From Desulfovibrio sp. G11 (GTDB taxonomy: Bacteria; Desulfobacterota; Desulfovibrionia; Desulfovibrionales; Desulfovibrionaceae), in NCBI RefSeq assembly GCF_900243745.1, contig NZ_LT984798.1, forward strand, positions 924,501 through 988,500: a DNA stretch of 64,000 nt. The letters are read 5' to 3'. Position 1 is the first letter of the stretch; the number at the start of each line of letters is the position of its first letter. Below, piece by piece: positions 34,976 through 44,546 of the stretch. The position numbers and the translations under genes are program-made. A model generated the notes under the pieces. It was not told the origin of the DNA and ran no database searches. It saw only the letters and a program-made list of their open reading frames with translations.

Positions 34976-35524
34976 ATGACTGACACCCATTGCAGATTTA
35001 TAATCAATGAAATCATTAAGATAGAACTTAAAATGTTCCAGGCGGTCAATAATGAAGGGGGAAAGGCGGACTGCCAAAATCAACCTGAAACCTTCTGTGC
35101 CATGCGCCAGATCGTCTATGAAGTTCTTTCGCCACACTTCCTCGAAACATGGCTGAAAGATTTGAGGGTGGCTGAAGGGGCTGACCGAAACATAATGACG
35201 GAAAAATACGCATTGATGTGCAGACGCATTGAAATGCCTGCAATCTCCCAAACCATAAAAGACATTGTTTCTTGTGAGCTGTCCTGGCTACAGGCCGCGG
35301 CCAAAGAACATCCCGATTATTTTGACGGCGCCGATGCAGATTTTTGTCGGTATCTCCTGTGCGAATTGTTGATGTATTCAACAACTACCTTGAATGCATA
35401 TACGCAATGCATTGCCGATGCTCATACCGCAGGGCGGAATCTTGTTATGGAAAGGCTGGAAAATGTTAAAAGGCTGTTGTGCTCCAGCGCTCACACGCAC
35501 TATCAATACACTGACGCAGATTGA
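34976..35524 (+). CDS. DUF4125 family protein
   Basis: A 182-residue cytoplasmic protein with the DUF4125 pattern (MFQAVNNEGGKADCQNQPETFCAMR, then LMCRRIEMP and LLCELLMYSTTTLNAY). The start is the ATG at 34976, 7 bases after GGAG. Function unknown; the family is found mainly in anaerobes. First gene of a sigma-54-driven operon with TSUP and antiporter genes. Confidence 0.78.
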   Translation: MTDTHCRFIINEIIKIELKMFQAVNNEGGKADCQNQPETFCAMRQIVYEVLSPHFLETWLKDLRVAEGADRNIMTEKYALMCRRIEMPAISQTIKDIVSCELSWLQAAAKEHPDYFDGADADFCRYLLCELLMYSTTTLNAYTQCIADAHTAGRNLVMERLENVKRLLCSSAHTHYQYTDAD

Positions 35525-35558
35525 CTTAGATCGTTCCAAACAAGAGGAATAAAAGGTT

Positions 35559-36290
35559 ATGGATTTAGAAGTAATTGTGGTCGTCTGCGCATGGTTCCTG
35601 GGAGGATTTATTTCTGGAGTCAGCGGAATAGGCGGAGCCATGTTTGCAGTTCCAATAGCGGCTATGTTCATTCCTATTCAGCAGGTTATTATTCTGAGCT
35701 GTATTCTCAATCTTGCCATGGACGGGACGCTGACTGCCCTGCATTTTCGTTTTTGCCGTGTCCGTGCGCTGGGACCGCTCCTGGCTGGGACAATACCAGG
35801 GTCCGTGGCGGGCTTGTTCATCTTGCAGATGGTTCCAGGAAAAATCTTGCAGGGAATCATTGGGGTTCTGCTGCTGGTATTTCTGATCTGGCAACAATTT
35901 TTTCGTATTCGGCAAAAAGGAAAAGAATCCTGGCTGCTAGGCGGGCTTGCAGGCTGTGCAGCCGGCGTATTTGGAACAGCAATCTCTTTTGATGGGCCGC
36001 CTGTTGGCGCTTATGGCTTATATGCAGGCTGGCAGCCGAGGGTGTTTCTGGGAACGTTGGGCGTATTTTTCATACTTAGGGGAACATTTACCTGCGCATT
36101 ACAGGCGTATTCCGGCCTTTATTCACCAGAAGTAATTCAATATGCGCTATACGGCTTTCCCGCCACCATGATGGGAACATTCTGCGCATTTCCTGTTGCC
36201 AAATGGGTTAACCCTGACGCATTTCGCAACATACTCAAGGTTATCATCGCTGCGGCCGCAGTTGCTTGCGTTTACCGTGCATTACTTTAA
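35559..36290 (+). CDS. TSUP (TauE/SafE) family exporter
   Basis: A 243-residue membrane protein of the TauE/SafE family with two repeats, each starting with a glycine-rich motif (GGFISGVSGIGGAMFAVP and GGLAGCAAGVFGTAISFDGP). Members export sulfite, sulfonates or small organic acids. Its place in the regulon suggests it removes a product of the glycyl radical reaction. Confidence 0.85.
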   Translation: MDLEVIVVVCAWFLGGFISGVSGIGGAMFAVPIAAMFIPIQQVIILSCILNLAMDGTLTALHFRFCRVRALGPLLAGTIPGSVAGLFILQMVPGKILQGIIGVLLLVFLIWQQFFRIRQKGKESWLLGGLAGCAAGVFGTAISFDGPPVGAYGLYAGWQPRVFLGTLGVFFILRGTFTCALQAYSGLYSPEVIQYALYGFPATMMGTFCAFPVAKWVNPDAFRNILKVIIAAAAVACVYRALL

Positions 36291-36403
36291 CAGGACAAAA
36301 CTTTACGGGCAGCCTTAAAAGAGCACCCAGTAAAGCCAAATATTCCTGCGACTACACCACAAGACACATGGCAGTTGTTCCATTCAGAATTTTAGGAGTG
36401 GTT

Positions 36404-37831
36404 ATGCTAAAATTTCAAAACACGGCCCTTGCGTTATGCATAGCTCTTTTGCTTCCCGATGCCGCCATGGCGGAAGTGGGACATCCGAGCCTTCCCGGTA
36501 GCGATCTTTCTTTTCTCTGGGCCATTCCTTTTATATGCATGTTGCTATCCATTGCAGTCATGCCATTGTTTCTGTCTCATATTTGGGAAAATCATTTCGG
36601 CAAAATCGCCGTCTTTTGGGGGATGGCATTTCTGGTTCCGTGCATGATTTTTTATGGGTATCATGTTGCCACATATGAATTTTTACACATCATCCTTCTT
36701 GATTATATTCCCTTTCTGGTACTTTTGTTTTCACTGTTTACTATAACCGGTGGCATACGCCTGAAAGGCAAACTGGCAGGCACACCAGGGGTGAACACCT
36801 GCATCTTGGCCGTCGGCACATTGCTGGCTAGCTGGCTGGGTACCACAGGAGCTGCAATATTGTTTATCCGCCCGTTGTTGCGGGCCAATGCACACCGCAG
36901 ATTCAGGGCGCACTCTGTCATCTTCTTTATTTTTCTTGTTGCTAATATCGGTGGCTCACTCACTCCATTAGGCGATCCTCCGCTGTTTCTGGGTTTTTTG
37001 AAAGGGGTAGGCTTTTTTTGGCCGATCACCAATCTTTGGGTAAAAACAAGTCTTCTTGCCCTGATTCTTCTGAGCATTTTCTTTGTGCTTGATACAGTTC
37101 TGTTCAACAAAGAAGGACGGCCATGTTCCCCGACACAGCCCCTCGCCATGGTTGAAAAGTTTGGTGTTGAGGGCAAGATAAACCTGCTGCTTCTGTTAGG
37201 GATTGTGCTCGCAGTATTTCTCTCTGGCCTTTATCCAATGGGGGAACTGATTTCAGTCAACGGGATTGCAATGGAAGGGCAGAATCTGCTGCGCGATGGT
37301 CTGCTGCTGTGCATTGCAGGCCTTTCGCTTAAGCTAACCAGCAGGCGTACCAGGGAGGGCAACGGATTTTCGTGGGGACCTATTGAAGAAGTTGCAAAGT
37401 TATTTTTTGGCATTTTTATTAGTATGATACCCGTTATTGCTATCCTGCGAGCCGGGCCTGATGGGGCTTTTGCTCCACTTGTTCGCCTTGTCTCGCACGA
37501 CGGACAACCAATCAACAGCATGTACTTTTGGCTGACTGGCATCCTCTCAAGCTTTTTGGACAACGCACCTACCTATCTTGTTTTTTTCAACACTGCTGGC
37601 GGCGACGCGCAATACCTCATGCAGGAAACGCCAACAACTCTTGCAGCCATTTCAGCCGGTGCAGTTTTTATGGGTGCCAACAGCTATATTGGCAATGCAC
37701 CGAACTTTATGGTGCGCTCCATTGCTGAAAGTAGCGGAGTGCGCATGCCAGGGTTCTTTGGATATATGGCGTGGTCAGCAGGAATATTGTTGCCGTTGTT
37801 CGGCATACTGACATGGTTATTTTTTGCATAA
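36404..37831 (+). CDS. ArsB/NhaD-superfamily sodium:proton antiporter-like protein
   Basis: A 475-residue protein with a possible signal-like first helix (MLKFQNTALALCIALLLPDAAMA) and about 11 further membrane helices. GSLTPLGDPPLFLGF and the late GANSYIGNAPNFMVRS resemble the two hairpin motifs of the ion transporter superfamily (NhaD, ArsB, CitM). AGGAG precedes the ATG at 36404. It follows TSUP by about 110 bases; ion or dicarboxylate specificity is not evident. Confidence 0.78.
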   Translation: MLKFQNTALALCIALLLPDAAMAEVGHPSLPGSDLSFLWAIPFICMLLSIAVMPLFLSHIWENHFGKIAVFWGMAFLVPCMIFYGYHVATYEFLHIILLDYIPFLVLLFSLFTITGGIRLKGKLAGTPGVNTCILAVGTLLASWLGTTGAAILFIRPLLRANAHRRFRAHSVIFFIFLVANIGGSLTPLGDPPLFLGFLKGVGFFWPITNLWVKTSLLALILLSIFFVLDTVLFNKEGRPCSPTQPLAMVEKFGVEGKINLLLLLGIVLAVFLSGLYPMGELISVNGIAMEGQNLLRDGLLLCIAGLSLKLTSRRTREGNGFSWGPIEEVAKLFFGIFISMIPVIAILRAGPDGAFAPLVRLVSHDGQPINSMYFWLTGILSSFLDNAPTYLVFFNTAGGDAQYLMQETPTTLAAISAGAVFMGANSYIGNAPNFMVRSIAESSGVRMPGFFGYMAWSAGILLPLFGILTWLFFA

Positions 37832-38641
37832 ACGAAATCGAGTGATATTGGGTTGCAAAAGACAATAACAATTGCGTTCCAACCATGTACCGAAAGATTC
37901 GAGTTGCTGTCATGGTCAACTACTGCTAGTGGGCATCGGTCAGCTTTTATGCATCTACATGTTTGATTTGCCCGCATAGGCGCGGCTCATGAATACTCCC
38001 TGCTATTTTTCATGTCGGTATCAGCAGTCTGAAGTTTCTGATCCGGGGCACATATCTGTTAACAAGTTGGCGACTTCGTCAATGACGGAGATATGTTGTT
38101 TAGCCATCATATTAACTTCGCGTGAAGACTGATTGATTTCCTTGCAGGTGGCGGGCTGCTTTACTGGCGGCGGCAACTTCTGAAAGCATCATCTGTTGTG
38201 CTAGACTGGGGTGGAGGCCGTTGTAAGCTTTATTGCACTTTTTATAGCAGGATGGGCTGGACATGACATATGATACCTGCACCGTTTCTCCATCATAAGC
38301 CAACCAACTGTCTTATATTATCAGCGCCAATATCGGGTGAGACCGCTCCAGAAGATGAAATTGCTAACCAGCTTTTGATCACATCAGGCTGAGGCAATCA
38401 ACAGGCTCATGAAGGAGAATCTCACCTAAGTGGGGTCAAAGCATGGGGTCAAAGTGCGGGGGCATAGACAAAATCTCTGAAAAATTTTATCAACAATATC
38501 AGGCTGTTTTTGGACTCGATGGTGTCGCGGTGCCTATTCTCCCCTTCGGCACCATCAAAAATGTAAGGGTTATGGCTAACAGGCTGTAACCCTTTTTCTT
38601 TTTTATCTTCTTAAGGGTTCAGCCGTGGTGAAAAGTCCCTG
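37832..38641. other. Gene-poor stretch with tRNA-3'-end-like sequence
   Basis: About 810 bases without a supported gene. Near its end, 38526-38554 ends in CCCCTTCGGCACCA, the look of a tRNA 3' end with CCA, followed at 38565-38594 by AAGGGTTA / TAACCCTT and a T-run, the same order (tRNA end, then terminator) as at tRNA-Phe. The T loop is not canonical. With the integrase gene just downstream this may be the worn attachment site of a second element. Confidence 0.4.
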
Positions 38642-40105
38642 ATGGGTCCAAAGGGGTCCAAACAGGGGTCCAACCTGCCCACGGGCACGGGGTTAGTCAT
38701 GACCCAAACCCTTACCTTCGTCCAAGCCTGCGGGAAGACTGCGAACTCCCACTCCCATGCGCCTTCCTATCTTTACCGGAAGCGGAATATCTACTATTTT
38801 CGGTATGTGCTTCCCAAGCACATGCGGAAATCACTCGGCGGCACGGAAATACGGCTCAGTCTGCGCACCGCCTATGTTCGTGAAGCAAAAACCTTGGCGG
38901 ATAGACTCCATGATGCGTTGCGCACCGATTTGCAAGGACAACAGATGCTGACTCTTCAAGAAATCAAAAAGCGTCTGGCGGCGCTTGTGACTAACTTGGC
39001 CGAATTCCAGGCGGGCCAATTTGAAACAATGGCGCACGACTCGTTCTATGCGAATGCGGACGATGCTTTATCCGCTCAAGGGTTGCGGTACAAGCAGAAA
39101 GCTTTGTATCAGGACAGAAGGCGTCAGGAAGCCATGTACGAGAATTGGCTAGCCGAAAAACTGAATGGGCCTATTCTGTCCTCCATCACTACTGAAAAAT
39201 ACAATGAGCTTTTGGACAGACCATTCAAAGCGGAATATTTTTTTGCTTTATACGCAGAAAGACATGCCGTTTACTTGGTGAGAAAAGGATTCTTCTCTCA
39301 AGAAGAAATTGAGGAGAACAAGGCGGTTATCGGTAAAGCCTTGATGCAAGCGTGTCTTATGTTCAACGACTATGTTGTCGCGGACGAAGACGGCAACAGC
39401 ATTGAAGCGCAGAAGATTCTTGCTGAGTATCTGGCGGCAGCTAATCTGCCTCTTGCTCCTGCGGTGACTCAGCCACCGCCTCCAGCACCTAAAAAACTTT
39501 TCTATTCCGAAGCCGTGGAAAAATATATCGCTGCAAAACTCCAGGAAAACGCCTGGAAGCCGCACAACGTGCCGGACATACGGACCAGGCTGCTCAATTT
39601 TGTCGAAATCAAAGGCGACATGCCCATTGAAGACATTTCCCGCCAGGATATGCGTTCCTTCAGGGAGATTTTGCAAAAGCTCCCGCCGCACCGCAACAAA
39701 AGTAAAAAATACGCCGGAAAAAGCATCGCGGAAGTGCTGGCAATGAACCCCGAACAGACGCTGAACGTCGCGACAATCAACACCGCTCTTGAAGCCGTGG
39801 GTAGCCTGCTGGAGTGGTATGTGCGGGAAGATATTCTTGACAGGAACCCGGCCAAAGGCTTGCAGATCAAGGATACCCGGCAGGCCATCGACCTGCGGGA
39901 ATCTTTTTCGCGGGACGATCTGGATCGTATATTTGCACACCCCAAGTTCGTCAACCGCTCCTTTGCACATCCGGCCTATTTCTGGATACCGCTCATCGGA
40001 CTTTTCACCGGTATGCGCCTTGAGGAAATCGCACAGCTATTCTGCAAGGATGTTTATCAAGAGGCGGATTCAACTTGCAAGTGCAACACCCTCAAGGTTG
40101 AATGA
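38642..40105 (+). pseudogene. Tyrosine recombinase truncated before its catalytic C terminus
   Basis: The 487-residue frame carries an N-terminal integrase SAM-like region (YLYRKRNIYYFRYVLPKHMRKSLGG), a core-binding domain and the start of the catalytic domain with the first arginine (LFTGMRLEEIAQL). The H-x-x-R, H/W and Tyr that must follow are absent; the frame runs into the IS30 element and ends in its left end. The start may be the ATG at 38699 instead. Confidence 0.8.
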
Positions 40106-41130
40106 AAAGGCAAGGTGGTATAGCCCTTTAGCCTCTCCATCCAACCAAAGATTGAGGGGCGTATGGGCTATGCACACCTTGCCAGGGAAGAACGGTACTA
40201 CATCTGCCAGGCAGTGAAAAGTGGAACGTCACTGAGGGCCATAGCCAAAGCGATAGGCCGTAGCGTCTCAACTGTAAGCCGCGAACTTGCGCGAAATACC
40301 GGGGCGCGTGGCTACCGCTACAGGCAGGCACACAAGCGCAGTCAGAAAAGGCAGACCATTAAAGGGAAGAAGCGCATTGGCCTTGAGGTATGGACGTATG
40401 TTGAACAGTGTCTGCACCAGGACTTCAGTCCGGAGCAAATCTCTGGAGTTCTCAAACGCAAAGGTTTTGCCCTCAGTCATGAATGGATTTACCAGTACAT
40501 TCTGGCGGACAAAAAACGAGGAGGAACGCTGCACAGCCATTTGCGCTGCCAGCGCAAACGCAAACGACGATATGGCAAACCCGACAGACGAGGTCAAATC
40601 AAGGGGCGTATCAGCATAGACATACGCCCGTCCATTGTTGCCGAGCGCTCACGCCTTGGTGATTGGGAGGCTGATACCGTTGAAGGCAGTAAAGGAGGCC
40701 CCGTTTTGGTGACACTTGCAGAGCGTAAAAGTCGTCTTTTCCTGTTTGGCAAGGCTCCCAACAAAAGCGCCAGCGAAGTAAGGCGGGTCATTGAAGGACT
40801 CTTGACACCCATTAAGGACTTTGTTCAGACTATTACCTATGATAACGGCAAGGAGTTCAGCTACCATGCCGATGTGTCAGCTACACTCGAGGCTCAGGGA
40901 TTTTTTGCGCACCCCTACCATTCGTGGGAGCGTGGCTTGAACGAGAACTCCAATGGCCTTCTACGCCAATACTTCCCCAAGGGGGTAAGCTTGGCATCGG
41001 TCACGCAAGATGAGATCATAGCGGCAATGTGCCGCTTGAACTGGCGGCCTAGAAAATGCCTTGGGTTTAAGACACCCTATGAAGTTTTTTTAGAAGACGC
41101 CAATACCCAAGGACTGGGTGTTGCACTTTG
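40078..41130 (+). mobile_element. IS30-family insertion sequence
   Basis: A 1.05-kb element with 13-bp terminal inverted repeats AAGTGCAACACCC (40079-40091, and its complement at 41116-41128). The single transposase gene fills it. Flanking hexamers AACTTG at 40072-40077 and 41131-41136 may be a target duplication, which would be long for this family. It lies exactly between the truncated integrase and the 3' end of the ParB-like gene. Confidence 0.85.
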
Positions 41131-41131
41131 A
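40163..41131 (+). CDS. IS30-family transposase
   Basis: A 322-residue transposase with an N-terminal helix-turn-helix (SLRAIAKAIGRSVSTVSREL) and a DDE domain: GDWEADTVEG, ITYDNGKEF and the glutamate in NENSNGLLRQYFPKG. Length is normal and no frameshift is seen, so it may be active. Confidence 0.95.
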   Translation: MGYAHLAREERYYICQAVKSGTSLRAIAKAIGRSVSTVSRELARNTGARGYRYRQAHKRSQKRQTIKGKKRIGLEVWTYVEQCLHQDFSPEQISGVLKRKGFALSHEWIYQYILADKKRGGTLHSHLRCQRKRKRRYGKPDRRGQIKGRISIDIRPSIVAERSRLGDWEADTVEGSKGGPVLVTLAERKSRLFLFGKAPNKSASEVRRVIEGLLTPIKDFVQTITYDNGKEFSYHADVSATLEAQGFFAHPYHSWERGLNENSNGLLRQYFPKGVSLASVTQDEIIAAMCRLNWRPRKCLGFKTPYEVFLEDANTQGLGVAL

Positions 41132-41846
41132 ACTTGAAACCGCGTGAATTTATAAGCCTATCTGTCAGACTATTGATCGTGCAAACTTGAGCATGGACAA
41201 ATTTATCCTTAATTTTCTGGCTATTAGATTTTTTTTGAGAGGGATGGCCCGATGCTGCTACCTGTTTTTTGTCAAAGCGATCTCGGAGCTTGTTGTACAA
41301 CTCCTGTTGTACAGGTTCATCTTTTTTCCGTGCTATTTTAAGTAAAAGCTCACGGGTCATATAGGGTTTTGTTCTGGCATCGTTGCGGATATTTTCAGGA
41401 AGTGCTGCAACCTTTAAAATCTCGCTTATGGTACTTTTTTTCTTTCCGATTAACTCTGCAATTCCATCATTTGAGAAACTTTTCTGTTCTTTCAAGGTCG
41501 CTATTGATTCAGAAAATTCTATTGCCGTCAAATCTGAGCGTAGAATATTCTCCATTAAAGCTAGAGTAAGCAGATCGCCTTCAACATACTTTGCCTCAAT
41601 CATTTCCTTTCCCAAGAGTTTATGCGCTCGCACACGCCTTTCTCCAGAGATAATAAATAACTTGCCTTTATTTTTAGTAAATACAATATTTTGCAAAAGG
41701 CCATTTACCTTAATATCTGCTGCAAGAGCCTTAATTTCATCTTCATCAAAATATTTTCGCGGCTGTTCAGGGTTAGGGCTCAGTTCATCTACGTTTACGG
41801 AATAGACCTTACCAATATCATATCGCGTAGCCTGATTTTTTTCCAT
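41067..41846 (-). CDS. ParB/RepB-like partition protein, C terminus altered by the IS
   Basis: A ParB-family protein: the N-terminal nuclease-like domain has LSPNPEQPRKYFDED, GLLQNIVFTKNKGKLFIISGERRVRAHKLLG, and an HTH follows (SNDGIAELIGKKKSTISEIL). The ATG at 41846 has AAGGGGA upstream. The frame reads through the right end of the IS, so the last about 20 residues are IS-derived and the native end is lost. No ParA is nearby, so it may regulate rather than partition. Confidence 0.82.
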   Translation of the reverse strand: MEKNQATRYDIGKVYSVNVDELSPNPEQPRKYFDEDEIKALAADIKVNGLLQNIVFTKNKGKLFIISGERRVRAHKLLGKEMIEAKYVEGDLLTLALMENILRSDLTAIEFSESIATLKEQKSFSNDGIAELIGKKKSTISEILKVAALPENIRNDARTKPYMTRELLLKIARKKDEPVQQELYNKLRDRFDKKQVAASGHPSQKKSNSQKIKDKFVHAQVCTINSLTDRLINSRGFKFKVQHPVLGYWRLLKKLHRVS

Positions 41847-42039
41847 GCTGTCCCCTTCATAACCAGATTGACATACGGCGGAGCAGTTCGGTTGCCCGAA
41901 CTGCTCCGCCAACATCTGAAACCTGATCTTAAATGCGAACAACAGTCAACTTTGTTTGTCAAATTTCAGACAAAGGCTTATGGAACAACTTTGGCATAGT
42001 ATACAGGAGACCTACCAAGTCTAGGTTTATTATCTCCGA

Positions 42040-42324
42040 TCAAAGTAGGCGGATTTTCTTACGCAAATAGTCCATTACTGACGCCTTGCTGTAGCCGACC
42101 TTGGAACCAGCCCTGACGCGCTCCCTTGGGCCTTTTTGCAGGGCATCTTCATTGCTGAGCGTCTTTGCGGAAATGAGGCCACCAGTGAACCTTGCCAGCT
42201 CTGCCCTGGACACCACAGGAGGCAATACCTTCTCAATGGCCTTAAAAAACTCCTCTGTACCGATGCCGGTATTTATCAGCCTGTCGCTATATTCAAAGTC
42301 GTTATGCCAATGCTTTTGATACAT
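42040..42324 (-). CDS. Small AlpA/MerR-like DNA-binding protein
   Basis: A 94-residue protein with VSRAELARFTGGLISAKTL, a helix-turn-helix of the type in excisionase-like and AlpA regulators, and a basic RVRAGSKVGYSKASVMDYL end. Related in pattern to 43816-44073. Probably a regulator or recombination directionality factor of the element. Confidence 0.6.
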   Translation of the reverse strand: MYQKHWHNDFEYSDRLINTGIGTEEFFKAIEKVLPPVVSRAELARFTGGLISAKTLSNEDALQKGPRERVRAGSKVGYSKASVMDYLRKKIRLL

Positions 42325-42384
42325 GTGGGACTCCTGTTTGCAGTATGGGCGAACAAAGGATGGGATGGGAAAGCATATGATTGC

Positions 42385-42415
42385 AAAAAGGGGCTGTCAC
42401 TGACAGCCCCTTTTT
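42385..42415. terminator. Bidirectional terminator
   Basis: AAAAAGGGGCTGTCA-C-TGACAGCCCCTTTTT, a perfect inverted repeat with A and T runs on both sides, between two minus-strand genes. Confidence 0.8.
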
Positions 42416-42437
42416 GCTCTGAAAGCCATCAAGAGCT

Positions 42438-42977
42438 TTAGAATGGCACATCGCTACTGCGGTCAGACTTACCCATCAGCGTCTTGATAATCTTGTCGGC
42501 ATCAGCGCCACTGCACTGCTCCAAGGGCTTTCCTGTCAGATCACGGGAAATAGTATCGGCGGCTTTACCTTTTGCCAGGACACGAATGTAGTTGACCTGC
42601 TTTTCGCTGATTGGCTTCAAGGAAGACGCATTGCCTCTGGAGGGCGCACTCTGGTGCGTGCTGTTGGTCTGTGCCGCATCGCCGCACATAGCCTTGAGGG
42701 AGGTCAGAGCCGCATCCATCGAGGCATAGGCCGCCTCTGACAGCAGGCAATGCGCATCCTCACTATGAGCCGTTTTGGGTGTCGCAAAGCCCGGCATGGA
42801 AGTCTTGGTCCCTTCCAATTCAACTTCAGTCTGAGCGATGGCGACATTGCCGTTTGCAACATCCGGTGCCTGCTGTATGGTGGTTTTGACCAGTGAAGGC
42901 TTCATGGCGGCCAAGCGGTCACGCAAACCTGAAAGATCACGGCAGTCAGGGCGCCGTTCTGAAAGATCGTTATCCAT
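42438..42977 (-). CDS. Hypothetical protein of the replication segment
   Basis: A 179-residue protein without a recognised domain. A low-complexity middle leads to a conserved-looking end (KPISEKQVNYIRVLAKGKAADTIS...GADADKIIKTLMG) that resembles the short C-terminal segments found in some single-strand-binding or phage recombination proteins. It lies 10 bases after the YagK/YfjJ gene stop, in one operon. Confidence 0.6.
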   Translation of the reverse strand: MDNDLSERRPDCRDLSGLRDRLAAMKPSLVKTTIQQAPDVANGNVAIAQTEVELEGTKTSMPGFATPKTAHSEDAHCLLSEAAYASMDAALTSLKAMCGDAAQTNSTHQSAPSRGNASSLKPISEKQVNYIRVLAKGKAADTISRDLTGKPLEQCSGADADKIIKTLMGKSDRSSDVPF

Positions 42978-42987
42978 GTTCTACTCC

Positions 42988-43551
42988 TTATGTGTTTGGT
43001 ATTCTGCTGCAGCCAAAATTTCGCAATCCATCATAACCAAGCTCTTTGGTATACGCCTTTGCCAAGTAGGAAAGCTGGTGCAGCACTTCATTACGACGGA
43101 TGTCAAAAATTACAGGCCCAGCATCCCTGCGGATCATTTTGCCGTTGTAGTCCGAGTCGCCATCGCTAAGGCAGTAGTTGATGCAGCCAGACACGGAACA
43201 CCCGAGCGTGCGGCCCCAAGCCTCTTCCACATTTTGAAACACATGCCGATAGCCTCTCACCTTCTGCCCGTTAAGAAGCAGAGCGCAGTGGTAATGGGGA
43301 TGGACACTGCGGAGTTGTTCCCTGACCCAGATATAGAAAGGATCAAGCCCCTGACGTTTATATTTTTTAGCGACATAGGCGATGCAGGCAGAGATGTCTT
43401 CATTGCCTGATACCATTGGGTAGTCTTCCGGATAGTGCACATCAAAGCGTACAATGAGCGCCTTTGAATGCCTGTTGAGATAGGATTTAAGCAACGCGTC
43501 TATGACAAGTGAAATTGTCTGTACCTGCTTGTATTGCATAATCATGCCCAT
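42988..43551 (-). CDS. YagK/YfjJ (inovirus Gp2-like) replication protein
   Basis: A 187-residue protein with LIVRFDVHYPED, FYIWVREQ and HPHYHCALLLNGQKV, the pattern of the YagK/YfjJ C-terminal domain, related to HUH-type replication initiators by the HYH motif. Such genes are frequent in satellite phages and tRNA islands. It suggests that the element has its own rolling-circle-like replication step. Confidence 0.72.
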   Translation of the reverse strand: MGMIMQYKQVQTISLVIDALLKSYLNRHSKALIVRFDVHYPEDYPMVSGNEDISACIAYVAKKYKRQGLDPFYIWVREQLRSVHPHYHCALLLNGQKVRGYRHVFQNVEEAWGRTLGCSVSGCINYCLSDGDSDYNGKMIRRDAGPVIFDIRRNEVLHQLSYLAKAYTKELGYDGLRNFGCSRIPNT

Positions 43552-43732
43552 GTTTATATTAAAGTTTGTATAGTTTAATATAATTCTTCTGTATTACCTG
43601 CCTCCTGATTTTTTTTCATTCAAGTACTTGGTGAATTAATACTTTTCTTAAAGTCAGGGCAGCCAGTTTCTGCACATCATAATGTCCGAATTAAATAAAA
43701 AAATAATGGCCGTCAGCCGTTTTGATATACAG

Positions 43733-43761
43733 CGTGCAGGCCTCTCGAATGGGCCTGCACG
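43733..43761. promoter_or_regulatory. Perfect 10-bp hairpin in the AT-rich gap
   Basis: CGTGCAGGCC-TCTCGAATG-GGCCTGCACG lies in an AT-rich 260-base gap next to the replication protein gene. It could be a terminator or a replication-origin structure. Confidence 0.45.
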
Positions 43762-43815
43762 CACAGGGCAATTGACAAAACTGGTTCCTTTTCCCCTCAC
43801 GCGCCAGCAATCCGC

Positions 43816-44073
43816 CTACTGAGCGGACTCTTCCGGCATCAAGGCATCCTTGAGCATGCCCTTCACATACTCAATGAATCCGGCCTTCTGGTACCAGACT
43901 TCACGCTTGACAAAAAAACGACCGGCGGGGCCGGTCTTTTCGCTGTCCTTATTGGCCAGGGTACGGGGATTGACGAGCCCAAAGGTCAGCTCGTGAACCC
44001 GCTTGCGGGGGAAGCAGGGAGGCAAGCTCTCTTCCAGTAGCTTGAGAATGTTCTGAGTCGGGGTGGGATGCAT
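43816..44073 (-). CDS. Small excisionase-like DNA-binding protein
   Basis: An 85-residue protein (MHPTPTQNILKLLEESLPPCF, then RKRVHELTFGLVNPRTLANKD and FFVKREVWYQKAGFIEYVKGML). The HTH plus basic wing resembles AlpA/Xis-like regulators. GGAG lies before the ATG at 44073. Nearest small gene to the integrase, so a directionality factor is likely. Confidence 0.62.
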   Translation of the reverse strand: MHPTPTQNILKLLEESLPPCFPRKRVHELTFGLVNPRTLANKDSEKTGPAGRFFVKREVWYQKAGFIEYVKGMLKDALMPEESAQ

Positions 44074-44507
44074 GGCAGTGCTCCTGAGTGATGTCGCCAG
44101 GTGGGCGCATCGCATGGGCGAGCCATGTCAAAAAGTACTCTGAAAAGGACACGCACGCATGCCTGAGGTCCTTTCAGGAAGACCAGTCAAGGCGCTTGCA
44201 GGGAGCACACTGGAAATATTTTCATGCTACTTTTTTCAGGAAGGCAGGCAAATATTTTTACCAATCTACCGCCCATTATCTTTACTTATCCCCAAAATGG
44301 CTGCGAAAATCTCACTACCAGAGCTTGATCCTGCCCATGGTGTCATTGTGTCATGTAAAAATGTAAAAATTATTTCATACAGTGAGGCGGGCGGGGAAAA
44401 ATCATACTAAAAACATACGAAATATGAAAAATCGTGTCACACAAGAGGCTGCCTCCAGTGTGACCTATGGATGCTATTTTGACCGTTGGAAGGAGGCGCT
44501 CCACTAA
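44074..44507. other. Gap between the excisionase-like gene and the integrase
   Basis: About 430 bases without a supported gene; AT-rich around 44220-44420. Several TGTCAT/TGTAAAAAT repeats (44340-44375) could be integrase arm sites. Confidence 0.35.
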
Positions 44508-44546
44508 AAAATGAGCGCCGAGGAGACGCCTGACTTGCTCAGGCGC
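44508..44546 (-). terminator. Terminator of the integrase gene
   Basis: GCGCCTGA-GCAAG-TCAGGCGT inside a larger GAGCGCC/GGCGCTC pairing, then TTTTTTAG on the minus strand. Confidence 0.6.
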
